64,000 bases of DNA from Nodosilinea nodulosa PCC 7104 (GTDB lineage: Bacteria; Cyanobacteriota; Cyanobacteriia; Phormidesmidales; Phormidesmidaceae): NCBI RefSeq assembly GCF_000309385.1, contig NZ_JH976537.1, forward strand, positions 3,092,440-3,156,439, in the 5' to 3' direction. How positions within the stretch are numbered: position 1 is the first letter of the stretch; every line of letters starts with the position of its first letter. Of the stretch, positions 53,645 to 62,576 are shown in pieces. The position numbers and the translations under genes were made by a program. The notes below the pieces were generated by a model. That model worked only from the letters and a program-made list of their open reading frames with translations. It had not been told where the DNA came from and made no database searches.

Positions 53645-54586
53645 CTACTGATAAATGTTGGCGGCCTTGAGCATGTGGAAGGTGATCAGCAGCTGGGTCA
53701 GCGCCAGGGGGTAACTTTGCAGAGTTTCGCCCGTGGTGCCGACCACCTTGCCAATGTCGGTGTTGCCCTCAATGCTGCAAAACTTGCCCAGGTAAGGAAT
53801 TTCGCTGCACAGGGTGCGCTCTAGCTCCTGGACAGGTTGTTCGGTGGCGTGGCCGTCGATTTCGAGCACGTCTACGGGCTTGCCCATGTCGCGATCGAGG
53901 CCCAGGCGTACGGCATCGCTGAGGGAGCCGCTCTTGTTATCGCCCAGCAGGTGAGTAAAGTCGGGGTGGGGAATGGTGGGCCGCATGACCAGGCGCACGT
54001 TGAGCAGCAGCTCGTTTTCACTTTTTTCGTCGGCGGGCGGATAGAAGCTGACGACTACGTCGGCCCACTGGCGCTGGGGGCGAATAAAGGCCTCGGAGTC
54101 GTGTTCGCGGGCTTTGATTTGATCAATCACTTCTTCGGGGGTATAGCCGCGCTTGCGGGTGTCGCGCTTAATCTTCCAGTTGGCGCGCAGGTCTTCGGGC
54201 GGGGCCAGGTAAACTTTTACGTCGTAAGCGTCGCGGCAGGCGCGGGTGGAGTAGCCCAGCAGCCCTTCGACAATTACAAAGCGCTTGGGCTCGATGTATT
54301 CGGGGGCATCAAACTCGCCGCTGGTGTGGTTGTAGATGGGTTTAAGAATGGGCTGCCCGGTGCGCAGTAGGCCCAGGTGCTGCTGAATAATGTCGATGTA
54401 GTTGCAGTCGGGGTGCAGGGCTGAGATGCCCATCTCCTTGCGCTGCTTGCGATCGTAGCGGTGGTAATCGTCCGTACAGATGGTGGTGACCTCATCTTCT
54501 CCTAAAATTTGGGCAATACCCCGTGTCAGGGTTGTTTTACCTGCGGCGCTATCGCCCACAATACCGAGGACTACCGGACGACTCAT
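53645..54586 (-). CDS. Phosphoribulokinase/uridine kinase-family paralog
   Basis: 313 residues. P-loop GIVGDSAAGKTTLTRGIA near the start, CTDDYHRYDRKQR, and KPIYNHTSGEFDAPEYI are those of the phosphoribulokinase/uridine kinase family. It is shorter than, and clearly different from, the about 333-residue Calvin-cycle enzyme, and its P-loop has Ala where the redox-regulated enzyme has Cys (GDSGCGKST), so thioredoxin/CP12 control of that type is not expected. It may be a second kinase for a ribulose- or uridine-like sugar; the substrate is unknown. Confidence 0.8.
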   Translation of the reverse strand: MSRPVVLGIVGDSAAGKTTLTRGIAQILGEDEVTTICTDDYHRYDRKQRKEMGISALHPDCNYIDIIQQHLGLLRTGQPILKPIYNHTSGEFDAPEYIEPKRFVIVEGLLGYSTRACRDAYDVKVYLAPPEDLRANWKIKRDTRKRGYTPEEVIDQIKAREHDSEAFIRPQRQWADVVVSFYPPADEKSENELLLNVRLVMRPTIPHPDFTHLLGDNKSGSLSDAVRLGLDRDMGKPVDVLEIDGHATEQPVQELERTLCSEIPYLGKFCSIEGNTDIGKVVGTTGETLQSYPLALTQLLITFHMLKAANIYQ

Positions 54587-54757
54587 GAATTCCTCCAGGG
54601 TTATAGAACCGATGGTTAATTAAACCATTGTAGGAACTAGGGGGATCACTCACCAAACATTTATGGCTCTACGTACAATGGTTGCGTTGGAAGGTCGCGT
54701 TGGAAATGTCCGCTGCGCCGTCGGCGAAGTTGGCGAGTTGTCACTGTGTAACGTTCT

Positions 54758-57370
54758 ATGGCTGCCTTAAACCAGGCTGAAAGCGTCGATGGCGCTCAAA
54801 CTGCGCTGCCGCTGCCCGACCTGCTGGCTCCGGCGGGCAATTGGGACTGCGCTAAGGCAGCGATTGAGAACGGAGCCGATGCGATTTACTTTGGCCTCGA
54901 TCGCTTCAATGCCCGCATGCGCGCCGAGAACTTCACCGAGGCCGACCTACCCGATCTGATGGCGTTTTTGCACCGCCGGGGGGTCAAAGGCTATGTCACC
55001 CTCAATACGCTGGTGTTTCCGGCTGAGCTAAGCGAAGCGGAGCAATACCTTAAAACTGTGATTGCTGCGGGGGTAGATGCCGCAATTGTGCAGGATATTG
55101 GCCTCTGTAGGCTAATTCGGCACCTGTCGCCCGATTTTCCTATCCATGGCTCGACGCAAATGACGGTGACCAGCATGGCTGGAGCCGAGTTTGTCCATGC
55201 ACTGGGGTGCCAACTGGTGGTGCTAGCGCGGGAGTGCTCGATTCACGATCTGACCAAAATTCAGGCTCAGCTGCGCGATCGCAACATCTCCCTACCCCTG
55301 GAGGTTTTCGTCCACGGCGCGCTCTGTGTCGCCTACTCGGGCCAGTGCCTCACCAGCGAGGCTCTGGGCGGCAGGTCGGCCAACCGGGGCGAATGTGCCC
55401 AGGCCTGCCGCATGCCCTACGACTTAATTGCCGATGGCGAAAAGGTGGACCTGGGCGATCGCGCCTACCTGCTCAGTCCTCAAGATCTCTCTGGCCTGGA
55501 TGTGCTACCAGACCTCGTGAAAACTGGCGTCAGCTGCCTCAAAATCGAAGGCCGACTCAAATCGCCCGAGTATGTCGCCAACGTCACCCGCGTCTATCGC
55601 CAAGCCCTCGATCGCCTAGTTGCTTCCCCATCCTCCCCATCTCCCCATCTTTCCCACCCCCCCTCACCTCAGGAACGCTACCAGCTCGAAATGGCCTTCT
55701 CTCGCGGCCTCCACACCGGCTGGTTTGGGGGCATCGACAACCAGGCCTTGGTCCACGCCCGCTTTGGCAAAAAGCGCGGGGTCTACCTGGGCGAGGTCAT
55801 CCGCGTTACCGAGAACGCAGTTTTTCTAAAGGCCCAGGCGCCGATCAAAGCCGGAGATGGGGTGGTGTTCGATCGCGGCCATCCCGCCGAAAAAGAGCAG
55901 GGGGGCCGCATTTACCAGGTGGATGCCCTGGGCCAGGAAACTCGGCTTAGCTTTGGCCGCGACGCCCTGGATTTGGGCCGCATCCATCCCGGCGACAAAA
56001 TCTGGAAGACCAGTGACCCGGCTTTGGACAAGGAGCTACAGCAGACCTACAGCGGCGAACAGCCCAGGTTCACCCGCCCGATTTCCATCGAGGTGTATGG
56101 ATCGGTGGGGCAGGCGATGGTGGCGATCGCCCGCGATGCTCAGGGCCACACGACCCAGGCTACGTCTACCATGCCCTTGGTTGCGGCCCACTCCAGGCCG
56201 CTGACGGGCGATCGCCTACAGCAGCAGCTCGGTCGTCTGGGCAACACCCCGTTCCATCTGGCCGCCCTCAGCAATCGGCTCCAGGGGAACGTCATGCTCC
56301 CCGTCAGTGAGCTAAATCGGCTGCGGCGAGATCTGGTGGAACGGCTGGAGGAAGAGCGCTTGCGACCCCGTCCCTGGCATCTCAAACCCGGTGCCAGCTT
56401 GAGCGATATTCTGCCAGCCCCCAAGCCGCTCCCCAGCGAGAATCCAGCTTCCCCATCCCCCCTATCTTCCCCATCTCACCCTTCCCCCATTGCCCCATCT
56501 CTGGCTGTGCTCGTGCGCACTCGCCCCCAGCTTGCTGCCGCCACCGCAGCAGACATCGAGACGATTTACTGCGAGTTCGAGAATCCTGCTACCTACCGCG
56601 ACGCTGTGCGGTGGTTTCGAGGCGATCGGGTCAGCGAGGCCCAGACGATCTGGGTTGCCCCGCCCCGAATTACAAAACCCCTGGAAAACTACATTCTCGA
56701 TCAGGTAAAGCGGTCTGAGGCCGATGGCTACCTGGTGCGCAACTACGACCATCTGGCCTACTTTGGCGACCAGCGCTGCGTGGGAGATTTCTCGCTCAAC
56801 GTGGCCAATGCCCTGACGGCGGATTATTTTTTAGGCCGCTGCGGGCTGGAGCGAGTCACCGCTTCCTACGACCTCAATGCCGAGCAGCTGGTCGATCTGC
56901 TGCGATCGTCGCCGTCCCAGTGGTTTGAGATTACCCTGCACCAGCACATGCCCATGTTCCACATGGAGCACTGCGTGTTCTGCGCCTTTTTGTCCACCGG
57001 CAAAGACTTTCGCGACTGTGGCCGCCCCTGTGAGAGCCAGTCGGTAAAGCTGCGCGACAGGGTGGGCACCGAGCACATTCTGGTGGCCGATGCGGGCTGC
57101 CGCAATACGGTATACAACGGCGTCGCCCAAACCGGGGCCGAGTACGCCCAGCGGCTCATGCAGGCTGGGGCGCGGCACTTTCGGCTGGAGTTTTTGGCTG
57201 AAAGCCCAGAGCAGGTGGAAAGTGCGATCGCCCAGTACCGCCAGCTTTTAGCCGGAGATATCAGCGGCAGCCAGCTCTGGCGCAATCTCAGCGTGCAGAG
57301 CAAGCTAGGCGTTACCCGCGGCCCCCTAGACGTCAAACCCTCTACCAGAGGAGGGTGGGACAAAAGCTAG
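54758..57370 (+). CDS. U32 peptidase-family protein (RlhA-like) with long linkers
   Basis: 870 residues. The N-terminal U32 domain (LLAPAGNWDCAKAAIENGAD; FVHGALCVAYSGQC with Cys near 190; RSANRGECAQACRMPY) and a later Cys set C739, C742, C754 and C758 in a second domain suggest iron-sulfur-type chemistry. The E. coli relatives RlhA and TrhP hydroxylate cytidine in rRNA or uridine in tRNA. Two Ser/Pro-rich linkers (about 289-304 and 560-582) come from C-rich DNA tracts like that at 3601-3627. The TAG stop (57368-57370) is part of the CTAG into which an IS5-type element inserted. Confidence 0.82.
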   Translation: MAALNQAESVDGAQTALPLPDLLAPAGNWDCAKAAIENGADAIYFGLDRFNARMRAENFTEADLPDLMAFLHRRGVKGYVTLNTLVFPAELSEAEQYLKTVIAAGVDAAIVQDIGLCRLIRHLSPDFPIHGSTQMTVTSMAGAEFVHALGCQLVVLARECSIHDLTKIQAQLRDRNISLPLEVFVHGALCVAYSGQCLTSEALGGRSANRGECAQACRMPYDLIADGEKVDLGDRAYLLSPQDLSGLDVLPDLVKTGVSCLKIEGRLKSPEYVANVTRVYRQALDRLVASPSSPSPHLSHPPSPQERYQLEMAFSRGLHTGWFGGIDNQALVHARFGKKRGVYLGEVIRVTENAVFLKAQAPIKAGDGVVFDRGHPAEKEQGGRIYQVDALGQETRLSFGRDALDLGRIHPGDKIWKTSDPALDKELQQTYSGEQPRFTRPISIEVYGSVGQAMVAIARDAQGHTTQATSTMPLVAAHSRPLTGDRLQQQLGRLGNTPFHLAALSNRLQGNVMLPVSELNRLRRDLVERLEEERLRPRPWHLKPGASLSDILPAPKPLPSENPASPSPLSSPSHPSPIAPSLAVLVRTRPQLAAATAADIETIYCEFENPATYRDAVRWFRGDRVSEAQTIWVAPPRITKPLENYILDQVKRSEADGYLVRNYDHLAYFGDQRCVGDFSLNVANALTADYFLGRCGLERVTASYDLNAEQLVDLLRSSPSQWFEITLHQHMPMFHMEHCVFCAFLSTGKDFRDCGRPCESQSVKLRDRVGTEHILVADAGCRNTVYNGVAQTGAEYAQRLMQAGARHFRLEFLAESPEQVESAIAQYRQLLAGDISGSQLWRNLSVQSKLGVTRGPLDVKPSTRGGWDKS

Positions 57371-58312
57371 GGCGTGTTTTAAAACTCTTTGGCAGAATGG
57401 AAGTAGTACGAATAAACTCTTGAACTGCGATGATTCTTCCACCTCAACCCGCCCCTCGTCGGGGTGAAATGAGCGAAAACCAATGGAACCAGATTGAACC
57501 CCTGCTGCCACCGCAAAAACCTCCCACGGGCTGCCCAGCCAAAGACCATCGCCTGATCATCAATGGCATCCTGTGGATTTTGCGCACGGGTGCGCCATGG
57601 CGAGACTTGCCGGAGTGCTATGGGGCTTGGTCAACCGTTGCCGGGCGGTTTTATCACTGGCGCAAGATTGGCCTATGGCAACAGGTGCTCACAGGCCTCC
57701 AAGCGAAGGCCGATGCCGAGGGCAAGCTCAATTGGGATATTCATTTTGTCGATGGCAGTGTCATCCGTGCCCACCAGCATGCCGCTGGGGCAAAAAGGGG
57801 GACCTAGAGCCCGATTCGGACCTCTCTGCGGTTCAACAGGTGCAAATCCGAGAGGCCTTAGGACGGTCCCAAGGGGGCTTTAGCACCAAACTACATCTGC
57901 GCTGCGAGGGAAACGGCTTACCGATGACCTTTCTGCTGACCGTCGGTGAGCGTCATGAGGCGGTCGTGTTTGAACCATTGATGGAGCAAGGCGCGGTGAA
58001 ACGCCCTCACGGGGGACGACCGCGCTTACGTCCCAAGCGGGTCAGTGGGGATAAAGCTTACAGCAGTGGCTCCATTCGTCGCTATTTGCGACGGCGGGGA
58101 ATTCGGGTGACCATTCCTCGCAAACGCAATGAACGGCGACGCGGTACCTTTGACAAGGCGCTATACCGCCAGCGCAATCAAGTTGAGCGGTGTTTCAATC
58201 ACTTGAAGCAGTACCGCCGCATCGCAACTCGCTATGAGAAAAAGGCTGAAAACTACCTGGCCATGCTAACTCTAGCCTCCATCATGATGTGGGCTTAGTT
58301 TTAAAACACGCC
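57371..58312. mobile_element. IS5-family insertion sequence
   Basis: 942 bp with perfect terminal inverted repeats, GGCGTGTTTTAAAAC and its complement at 58298-58312, flanked by a 4-bp duplication CTAG (57367-57370 and 58313-58316), which fits the YTAR targets of IS5-type elements. It carries one transposase in two frames. It inserted exactly in the CTAG that formed the interlocked stops of the U32 gene and the small membrane gene; because CTAG is duplicated, both genes keep their ends. Confidence 0.93.
57430..58298 (+). CDS. IS5-family transposase (two overlapping frames, -1 frameshift)
   Basis: A first frame (57430-57807, 125 residues) carries the first catalytic Asp (D108, HFVDGSVIRAHQH) and a second frame (-1, reading on past 57800 to 58298) carries the second Asp (VSGDKAYSS) and the Glu (RNQVERCFNHLK) of the DDE set. 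The switch must occur in A5G5 (AAAAAGGGGG, 57792-57801), where GCA AAA AGG GGG becomes GGC AAA AAG GGG, a usual -1 slip in this IS group. The fused product is about 289 residues. No inactivating mutation seen. Confidence 0.85.
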
Positions 58313-58789
58313 CTAGTTCAAAAGAGAGTCAATATCCTGATCGCGCAGGTAGCCCACCAGCATGGGGCTAACCCCCGACACCAGGGTAATAAACACCACG
58401 ATGATCAGCTGTCCGGCGCTGAGACTGCCCAGCAGATCGGGCAGGGCCACACTGTTGCTCGACTGCTGGGCGCCGATAAACCAGGCGTTGCAGGTCAGCG
58501 ATGTCCACAGGTCAACCACTACGGCTAGCAGCCACACCAGGCGCAGCCCCAGCAGGGCCAGTCCAGAGGCACTGTAGCGCTGGCGGCGTCGCCAGATGGG
58601 TCGAGTCGAAAAGTTAAAGGCCACCACAATCAGCGTGCCGATTACCGCCAGGCAGATGGCGACCAGATTCCGGCTGTCTAAAATCAGCAAAATGCCCAGC
58701 AGAGTGGTCACTAAATCCCACACGGTGCTGAGCTGTAGAGCCGCCATGAGCACCAGCTTGCGCAGACTGGCCGGCTGAGACTGATGCAT
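58313..58789 (-). CDS. Small integral membrane protein, unknown
   Basis: 158 residues with about four hydrophobic helices (for example VWDLVTTLLGILLILDSRNL, ICLAVIGTLIVVAFNF and LGLRLVWLLAVVVDLWTSL). No motif recognised. Its stop TAG is formed by the CTAG at 58313-58316, the right-hand copy of the IS5 target duplication. Confidence 0.6.
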   Translation of the reverse strand: MHQSQPASLRKLVLMAALQLSTVWDLVTTLLGILLILDSRNLVAICLAVIGTLIVVAFNFSTRPIWRRRQRYSASGLALLGLRLVWLLAVVVDLWTSLTCNAWFIGAQQSSNSVALPDLLGSLSAGQLIIVVFITLVSGVSPMLVGYLRDQDIDSLLN

Positions 58790-59068
58790 ACTGCCATATC
58801 CCCTAATAAAACTTAGCCGTAACCAAGAACCTTGATTTTTTGATTTGACAAAGCACTAGAGCGTCGCTGGCTCTGCACTTTAGCCAGATATTGCCACTTA
58901 TACTCCTACTCTAGGCTCGCAGGCTGCCTGGCATCGCCAAAGGATAGGTTTCTTCCAGATTTGTCGCGGATGTTTAAAGTCAGCCCCTGGGCTGCGGCCC
59001 AATTCCCCTCGCCAGGTTCGATAAAATGCAGGGAACACTGACATGACCCCGTACTCTCGGTACCCAGC

Positions 59069-59707
59069 ATGGCGATTAAACCCATCCAGTACGAAGCGCT
59101 GCTCTCGGTCTGCACCGACCACGAGGGAGCCTTAGAACTGCTCAAGCGCCATCGTCCCTACCTGGAAGCTGTGCCCAGCATGCGACGCCCCGAAGAAAGT
59201 CTAATTACCCTGCCGCTGCCCAATGTGCGCGTGCGCGATGCGGTGCATCTGAACCCCCACGGGGCTGGCATGCCGCCGGGCGCAGTTGTCACTTTGCCCT
59301 GCGATGTCGCCCTGCTCATGTGTGACCCCGAGTGGAAGATCAAAACCGGGGTCGAAATTTTTGTCTACATTCACCGTCCCCAGGAAGACTTTTCGGGGCT
59401 GCTGATGCGCTGGCGGCATACGCAAATTTTGATCGATCGCGGCTATGAGTGGCTGCTGCCCCAAAAGTACCAGCACCTGCTCAGCGATGGCACCGACAGG
59501 AGCCATCCGCTCTTTGTCGTGTTTCAGGAAACACCCAGGCACATTCTCCAGGGTTTGCAGGGGGCGGGCCTGCCCACGGTGGTGCTTCCCTTTGGGGCCG
59601 AGGCCGAGGCCGCTGCCGGGGAGGAAGCACCCAGCGGGCTCGAAATCGGCGACATTCCGGAGCTAGACGACATTGACACCAGCGCCTTAGAATCACCCGA
59701 TGAGTAA
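59069..59707 (+). CDS. Conserved protein of unknown function
   Basis: 212 residues. The first 170 look folded and conserved (AIKPIQYEALLSVCTDHEGA, VVTLPCDVALLMCDPEWKIK, TGVEIFVYIHRPQEDF), the last 35 are acidic and disordered. No membrane helix or signal. The last 8 nt overlap the start of the GT39 gene (ATGAGTAA), so the two are translationally coupled and probably work together or share control. Confidence 0.65.
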   Translation: MAIKPIQYEALLSVCTDHEGALELLKRHRPYLEAVPSMRRPEESLITLPLPNVRVRDAVHLNPHGAGMPPGAVVTLPCDVALLMCDPEWKIKTGVEIFVYIHRPQEDFSGLLMRWRHTQILIDRGYEWLLPQKYQHLLSDGTDRSHPLFVVFQETPRHILQGLQGAGLPTVVLPFGAEAEAAAGEEAPSGLEIGDIPELDDIDTSALESPDE

Positions 59708-61277
59708 GCGCTGGGATCTCTTTCAGTCTCCGGCCTGGTCCTGGGGCCGCTGGTTTCTGCTGGGCTTTCTGGCCCTGCGGCTGATCTTTTGGCTGACGGC
59801 CTTTCCCAACCCCGACGAAGCCTACTACTGGCTTTGGGGGCAGCATCCCGGCTTTTCCTACTACGACCACCCGCCTTTTCACGCCTGGGTGCAGGGGATC
59901 TTCTCGCTGCTCGGGCGATCTGCTCTGGTGTTGCGGCTGCCCAACCTGATCAGCAGCGGCGTTTTAGGGGTCACTTTTTACCACATTTGCCGCTATCTCT
60001 ACGGCGATCAGGCCCGCGATCGCTTCTGGCTGGTCGTGCTGCTGGCGGCCTCGTCGCCGCTGTTGTTTTGGTATCTGGGCCTGGCCTGGCACGACCACTG
60101 GCTGGTGACCTTTGCGGTGGCTAGCAGTTTTTTGTTCGTCCGCTACGTGGATGCGGCGGTTGAAAATTCTGGCGGTGGCCCCAGCCGCGATCTCTACGGC
60201 GCAGCGGTTTGCCTGGGCCTGGCGGGGTTGTGCAAGTACAACGCGGTGTTTGTCGGACTCAGCTTTTTAGTCCTGGTCTTGGCAGATGGGCGCAGGCGAG
60301 GGGTGCTGCGCGATCGCCGCCTCTACCTGGCCCTGGGCCTGCTGGTGCTGGTGCTCTCGCCGATTTTGATCTGGAATATCCAGCACGACTTTTTTTCGTT
60401 TCGGTTTTACCGCGATCGCACCGCTGGCGGCGGTTTCAGCCTCAACCTGCTGCAGTCGCTGGTCTTTCTCGCGCTGTGCGGCCTCACCCTTGGACCTATC
60501 CAGGCTTGGAGCATTGGCCGACTGCTGGGAAAACGCGGTCAGACAGCCATGGTTCGCCAATCTTGCTATCCGGCTCTGGCCCTGGGGTTGTTTGGCCTCT
60601 CTACGCTCGCGTTTACAGCGCTGTCTGCCGTCTCGGTGGCCCTGTTCTACTGGAATATCTTGGCCTACCCGCTGCTGCTGCCGCTGCTGAGCGACCAGTT
60701 TTATCGCGCTCAGTCGGCTAAGCCTGCGCGGGCGGGGCAGCTGGCGATCGCCCAAGGGCTGGGGCTGTTTGCCGCCGCTGCCCTGGTGGGCTACTACACC
60801 GTCATGCCCTTTAGTGTCCTGTTTGGGGCCGCCGACCCCGATGGCGCGGCTCTCTTTGGCTGGCCCCAGGTGGCCCAGGCGGTCACCGTCCAGGCGGCAA
60901 CATTGGACGATCCCCTGCTGCTCACCACCGACTACCGCTCGGCCTCGGCCCTGGCCTACACCCTCGACAACCCCGACGTGCTGGCCCTCTCGGGTCGCCT
61001 CGACCAGTTCGATTTTTGGTACAATGCCCCCGCCCTTGAGGGCCGCGATGCCGTGCTGCTGGGTGAAACCTGGCACCCCATCTGCCCCACCCATCTGGCT
61101 ATGTTCGACCGAGTGGACCCGCCCGAAACCATCACAGTTCGCCGCTTTGGCCGGGTGCTGCAAACCTACCAAATTGTCCGTGGCTACGGCTTTAGCGCCG
61201 GGCCAGAGGGCTATCCGCTCAGTTCAGACTATCCTCTGGCGTTTACCAGCAATGGGGAGCAGTGCCTGGCAGAATAG
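59700..61277 (+). CDS. GT39-type glycosyltransferase (ArnT/PMT-like)
   Basis: 525 residues, membrane protein with about 11-12 helices. The loop NPDEAYYWLWGQHPGFSYYD, then HPPFH, is the conserved acidic (DEAYYW) and catalytic region of lipid-linked sugar transferases of the glycosyltransferase 39/ArnT family, which move a sugar from polyprenyl phosphate to a lipid, glycan or protein on the outer face. The C-terminal 120 residues are a soluble domain. Substrate unknown. Coupled to the upstream unknown gene by an 8-nt overlap; the IS982 element follows 63 nt after the stop. Confidence 0.87.
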   Translation: MSKRWDLFQSPAWSWGRWFLLGFLALRLIFWLTAFPNPDEAYYWLWGQHPGFSYYDHPPFHAWVQGIFSLLGRSALVLRLPNLISSGVLGVTFYHICRYLYGDQARDRFWLVVLLAASSPLLFWYLGLAWHDHWLVTFAVASSFLFVRYVDAAVENSGGGPSRDLYGAAVCLGLAGLCKYNAVFVGLSFLVLVLADGRRRGVLRDRRLYLALGLLVLVLSPILIWNIQHDFFSFRFYRDRTAGGGFSLNLLQSLVFLALCGLTLGPIQAWSIGRLLGKRGQTAMVRQSCYPALALGLFGLSTLAFTALSAVSVALFYWNILAYPLLLPLLSDQFYRAQSAKPARAGQLAIAQGLGLFAAAALVGYYTVMPFSVLFGAADPDGAALFGWPQVAQAVTVQAATLDDPLLLTTDYRSASALAYTLDNPDVLALSGRLDQFDFWYNAPALEGRDAVLLGETWHPICPTHLAMFDRVDPPETITVRRFGRVLQTYQIVRGYGFSAGPEGYPLSSDYPLAFTSNGEQCLAE

Positions 61278-61381
61278 CCAGGGAGACCATTGCCCTGGCT
61301 GGTTGTCTAGGCTTGCGGGGCGCCTCGGGGAGATGCTAACTAACCTGAGTTCGGGATAAGGAAAGGAGGGGCTCTGTAAGC

Positions 61382-61491
61382 TGATATAGCTGTAGCCAGT
61401 CTGGTTAAGACATGTCTCCTATGACCGTTCAAACGTTTGAACGGTCATAGGGTTCCTGGATGTCCTAACCAACGTGACTATGGCTATATCA
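61382..61491. mobile_element. MITE-like foldback element with a 34-bp perfect palindrome
   Basis: A 110-bp imperfect inverted repeat bounded by TGATATAGC and GCTATATCA (61382-61390 and 61483-61491); further matched segments (GGTTAAGACAT against GGTTAGGACAT) extend the arms. Its centre, 61418-61451, is a perfect 17+17 bp palindrome around AACGTT. It has no open frame and lies inside the IS982 element, so it looks like a miniature inverted-repeat transposable element that inserted into it. Target duplication not clear. Confidence 0.6.
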
Positions 61492-61516
61492 CGTAAATGA
61501 TTCAGCAGGCCCCCCT

Positions 61517-62395
61517 ATGGATAGTCTAGAAGAGCTGTTTTGCCACATTGATGATTTCTGCTGTCAGTTCGAGCCGAAATGGCACCAGATGCTGCTGGGT
61601 GAAGGCGTTCAACACCGTCAGCGCCAGCGATCGCTGAGCTTAAGCGAGGTGATGACAATCTTGGTGTGCTTCCACCAGCAGCACTATCGCAACTTCAAGG
61701 CGTTCTACAACAAGCATGTCTGCGTGCACTGGCGAGAGGCCTTTCCTGGCCTGGTCAGCTATCACCGCTTTGTGGAGTGGATGCCGTCGGCTCTGCTGCC
61801 CTTATGCGTGTACCTGAAGCACTGTTTTGGCGCTTGTAGCGGCATCAGCTTTATCGATAGCAGCAGCCTCAAGGTGTGCCACAACCGTCGGATTCGACGC
61901 CACAAGGTGTTTCGCGGCCTGGCGGCTCGGGGCAAAACCTCAGTTGACTGGTTCTTTGGCTTCAAGCTCCACCTGGTGGTTAATGACCAAGGGGAGTTGC
62001 TCAACATCCAAATCACGCCGGGCAATACCGACGACCGCAAGCCCGCCTGTGACTTGCTTCAAGGCCTCTATGGCAAGGTCTTTGCTGACCGGGGCTATGT
62101 CTCCAAAGCACTGGCAGAACGCCTCTTTGAGACCTGTGGCATCGAGTTCTTTGCCAAACCCAGGCGCAACATGACAAACCACTTGATGCGGCTCACCGAC
62201 AAGTTACTGGCCCGCAAGCGCGCCATTGTCGAAACCGTCATTGACCAGCTCAAGAACATCTCCCAGATTGAGCATTCCAGGCATCGCAGCCCTACCAACT
62301 TCATGGTCAATGTCATCTGTGGCTTGATTGCCTACTGCCATCAGCCCAAGAAGCCTTCCCTCAATCTTGACTTCGCTCTTCCTCCATCGGCTTAA
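61517..62395 (+). CDS. IS982-family transposase
   Basis: 292 residues. The DDE set is present: Asp114 ([10 protein letters not shown]), Asp191 (VFADRGY) and Glu239 ([10 protein letters not shown]), spaced as in IS982. The frame is unbroken from ATG 61517 to TAA 62393-62395, so the protein may be active. The N-terminal helical region ([20 protein letters not shown]) is the usual DNA-binding part. Confidence 0.92.
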   Translation: MDSLEELFCHIDDFCCQFEPKWHQMLLGEGVQHRQRQRSLSLSEVMTILVCFHQQHYRNFKAFYNKHVCVHWREAFPGLVSYHRFVEWMPSALLPLCVYLKHCFGACSGISFIDSSSLKVCHNRRIRRHKVFRGLAARGKTSVDWFFGFKLHLVVNDQGELLNIQITPGNTDDRKPACDLLQGLYGKVFADRGYVSKALAERLFETCGIEFFAKPRRNMTNHLMRLTDKLLARKRAIVETVIDQLKNISQIEHSRHRSPTNFMVNVICGLIAYCHQPKKPSLNLDFALPPSA

Positions 62396-62531
62396 CCCGA
62401 ACTCAGGTTACCTACGTCGCGGCCTCAGGGCGATCGCCGCTGGCCTCTGTCCCATTGCCGTCACAATCCGCTAGAATAGTGATGCTCAAGCCCCCCGGGT
62501 TTGGGTTCCTTTAGCAGAAATGTTTTGGGAG

Positions 62532-62553
62532 GTGGGTCGAGGCCCACTTTTTT
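62532..62553 (+). terminator. Leader terminator/attenuator upstream of rimP
   Basis: GTGGG (62532-62536) pairs with CCCAC (62543-62547), with a G-U pair at the loop base, followed by six T (62548-62553). Comparable terminator-like hairpins precede rimP-nusA operons in many bacteria; they may allow NusA-dependent control of readthrough. It lies 24 nt before the rimP ATG. Confidence 0.6.
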
Positions 62554-62576
62554 ATTGGCATTCTTTCACGCACCAG

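Larger units (their letters stand above)
61341..62410. mobile_element. IS982-family insertion sequence with a nested foldback element
   Basis: About 1070 bp. Terminal inverted repeats of 20 bp (61341-61360 and 62391-62410) match 19 of 20. A clear target duplication was not found: the flanks do not repeat exactly. The element carries one transposase (61517-62395) and, between the left end and the transposase, a 110-bp foldback unit (61382-61491). Without it the element would be near 960 bp, the usual IS982 size. Confidence 0.85.

Noticed and set aside
53645..54586. Naming the gene prk of the Calvin cycle.
   Set aside because: Sequence differs strongly from the standard cyanobacterial enzyme and lacks the regulatory cysteine.
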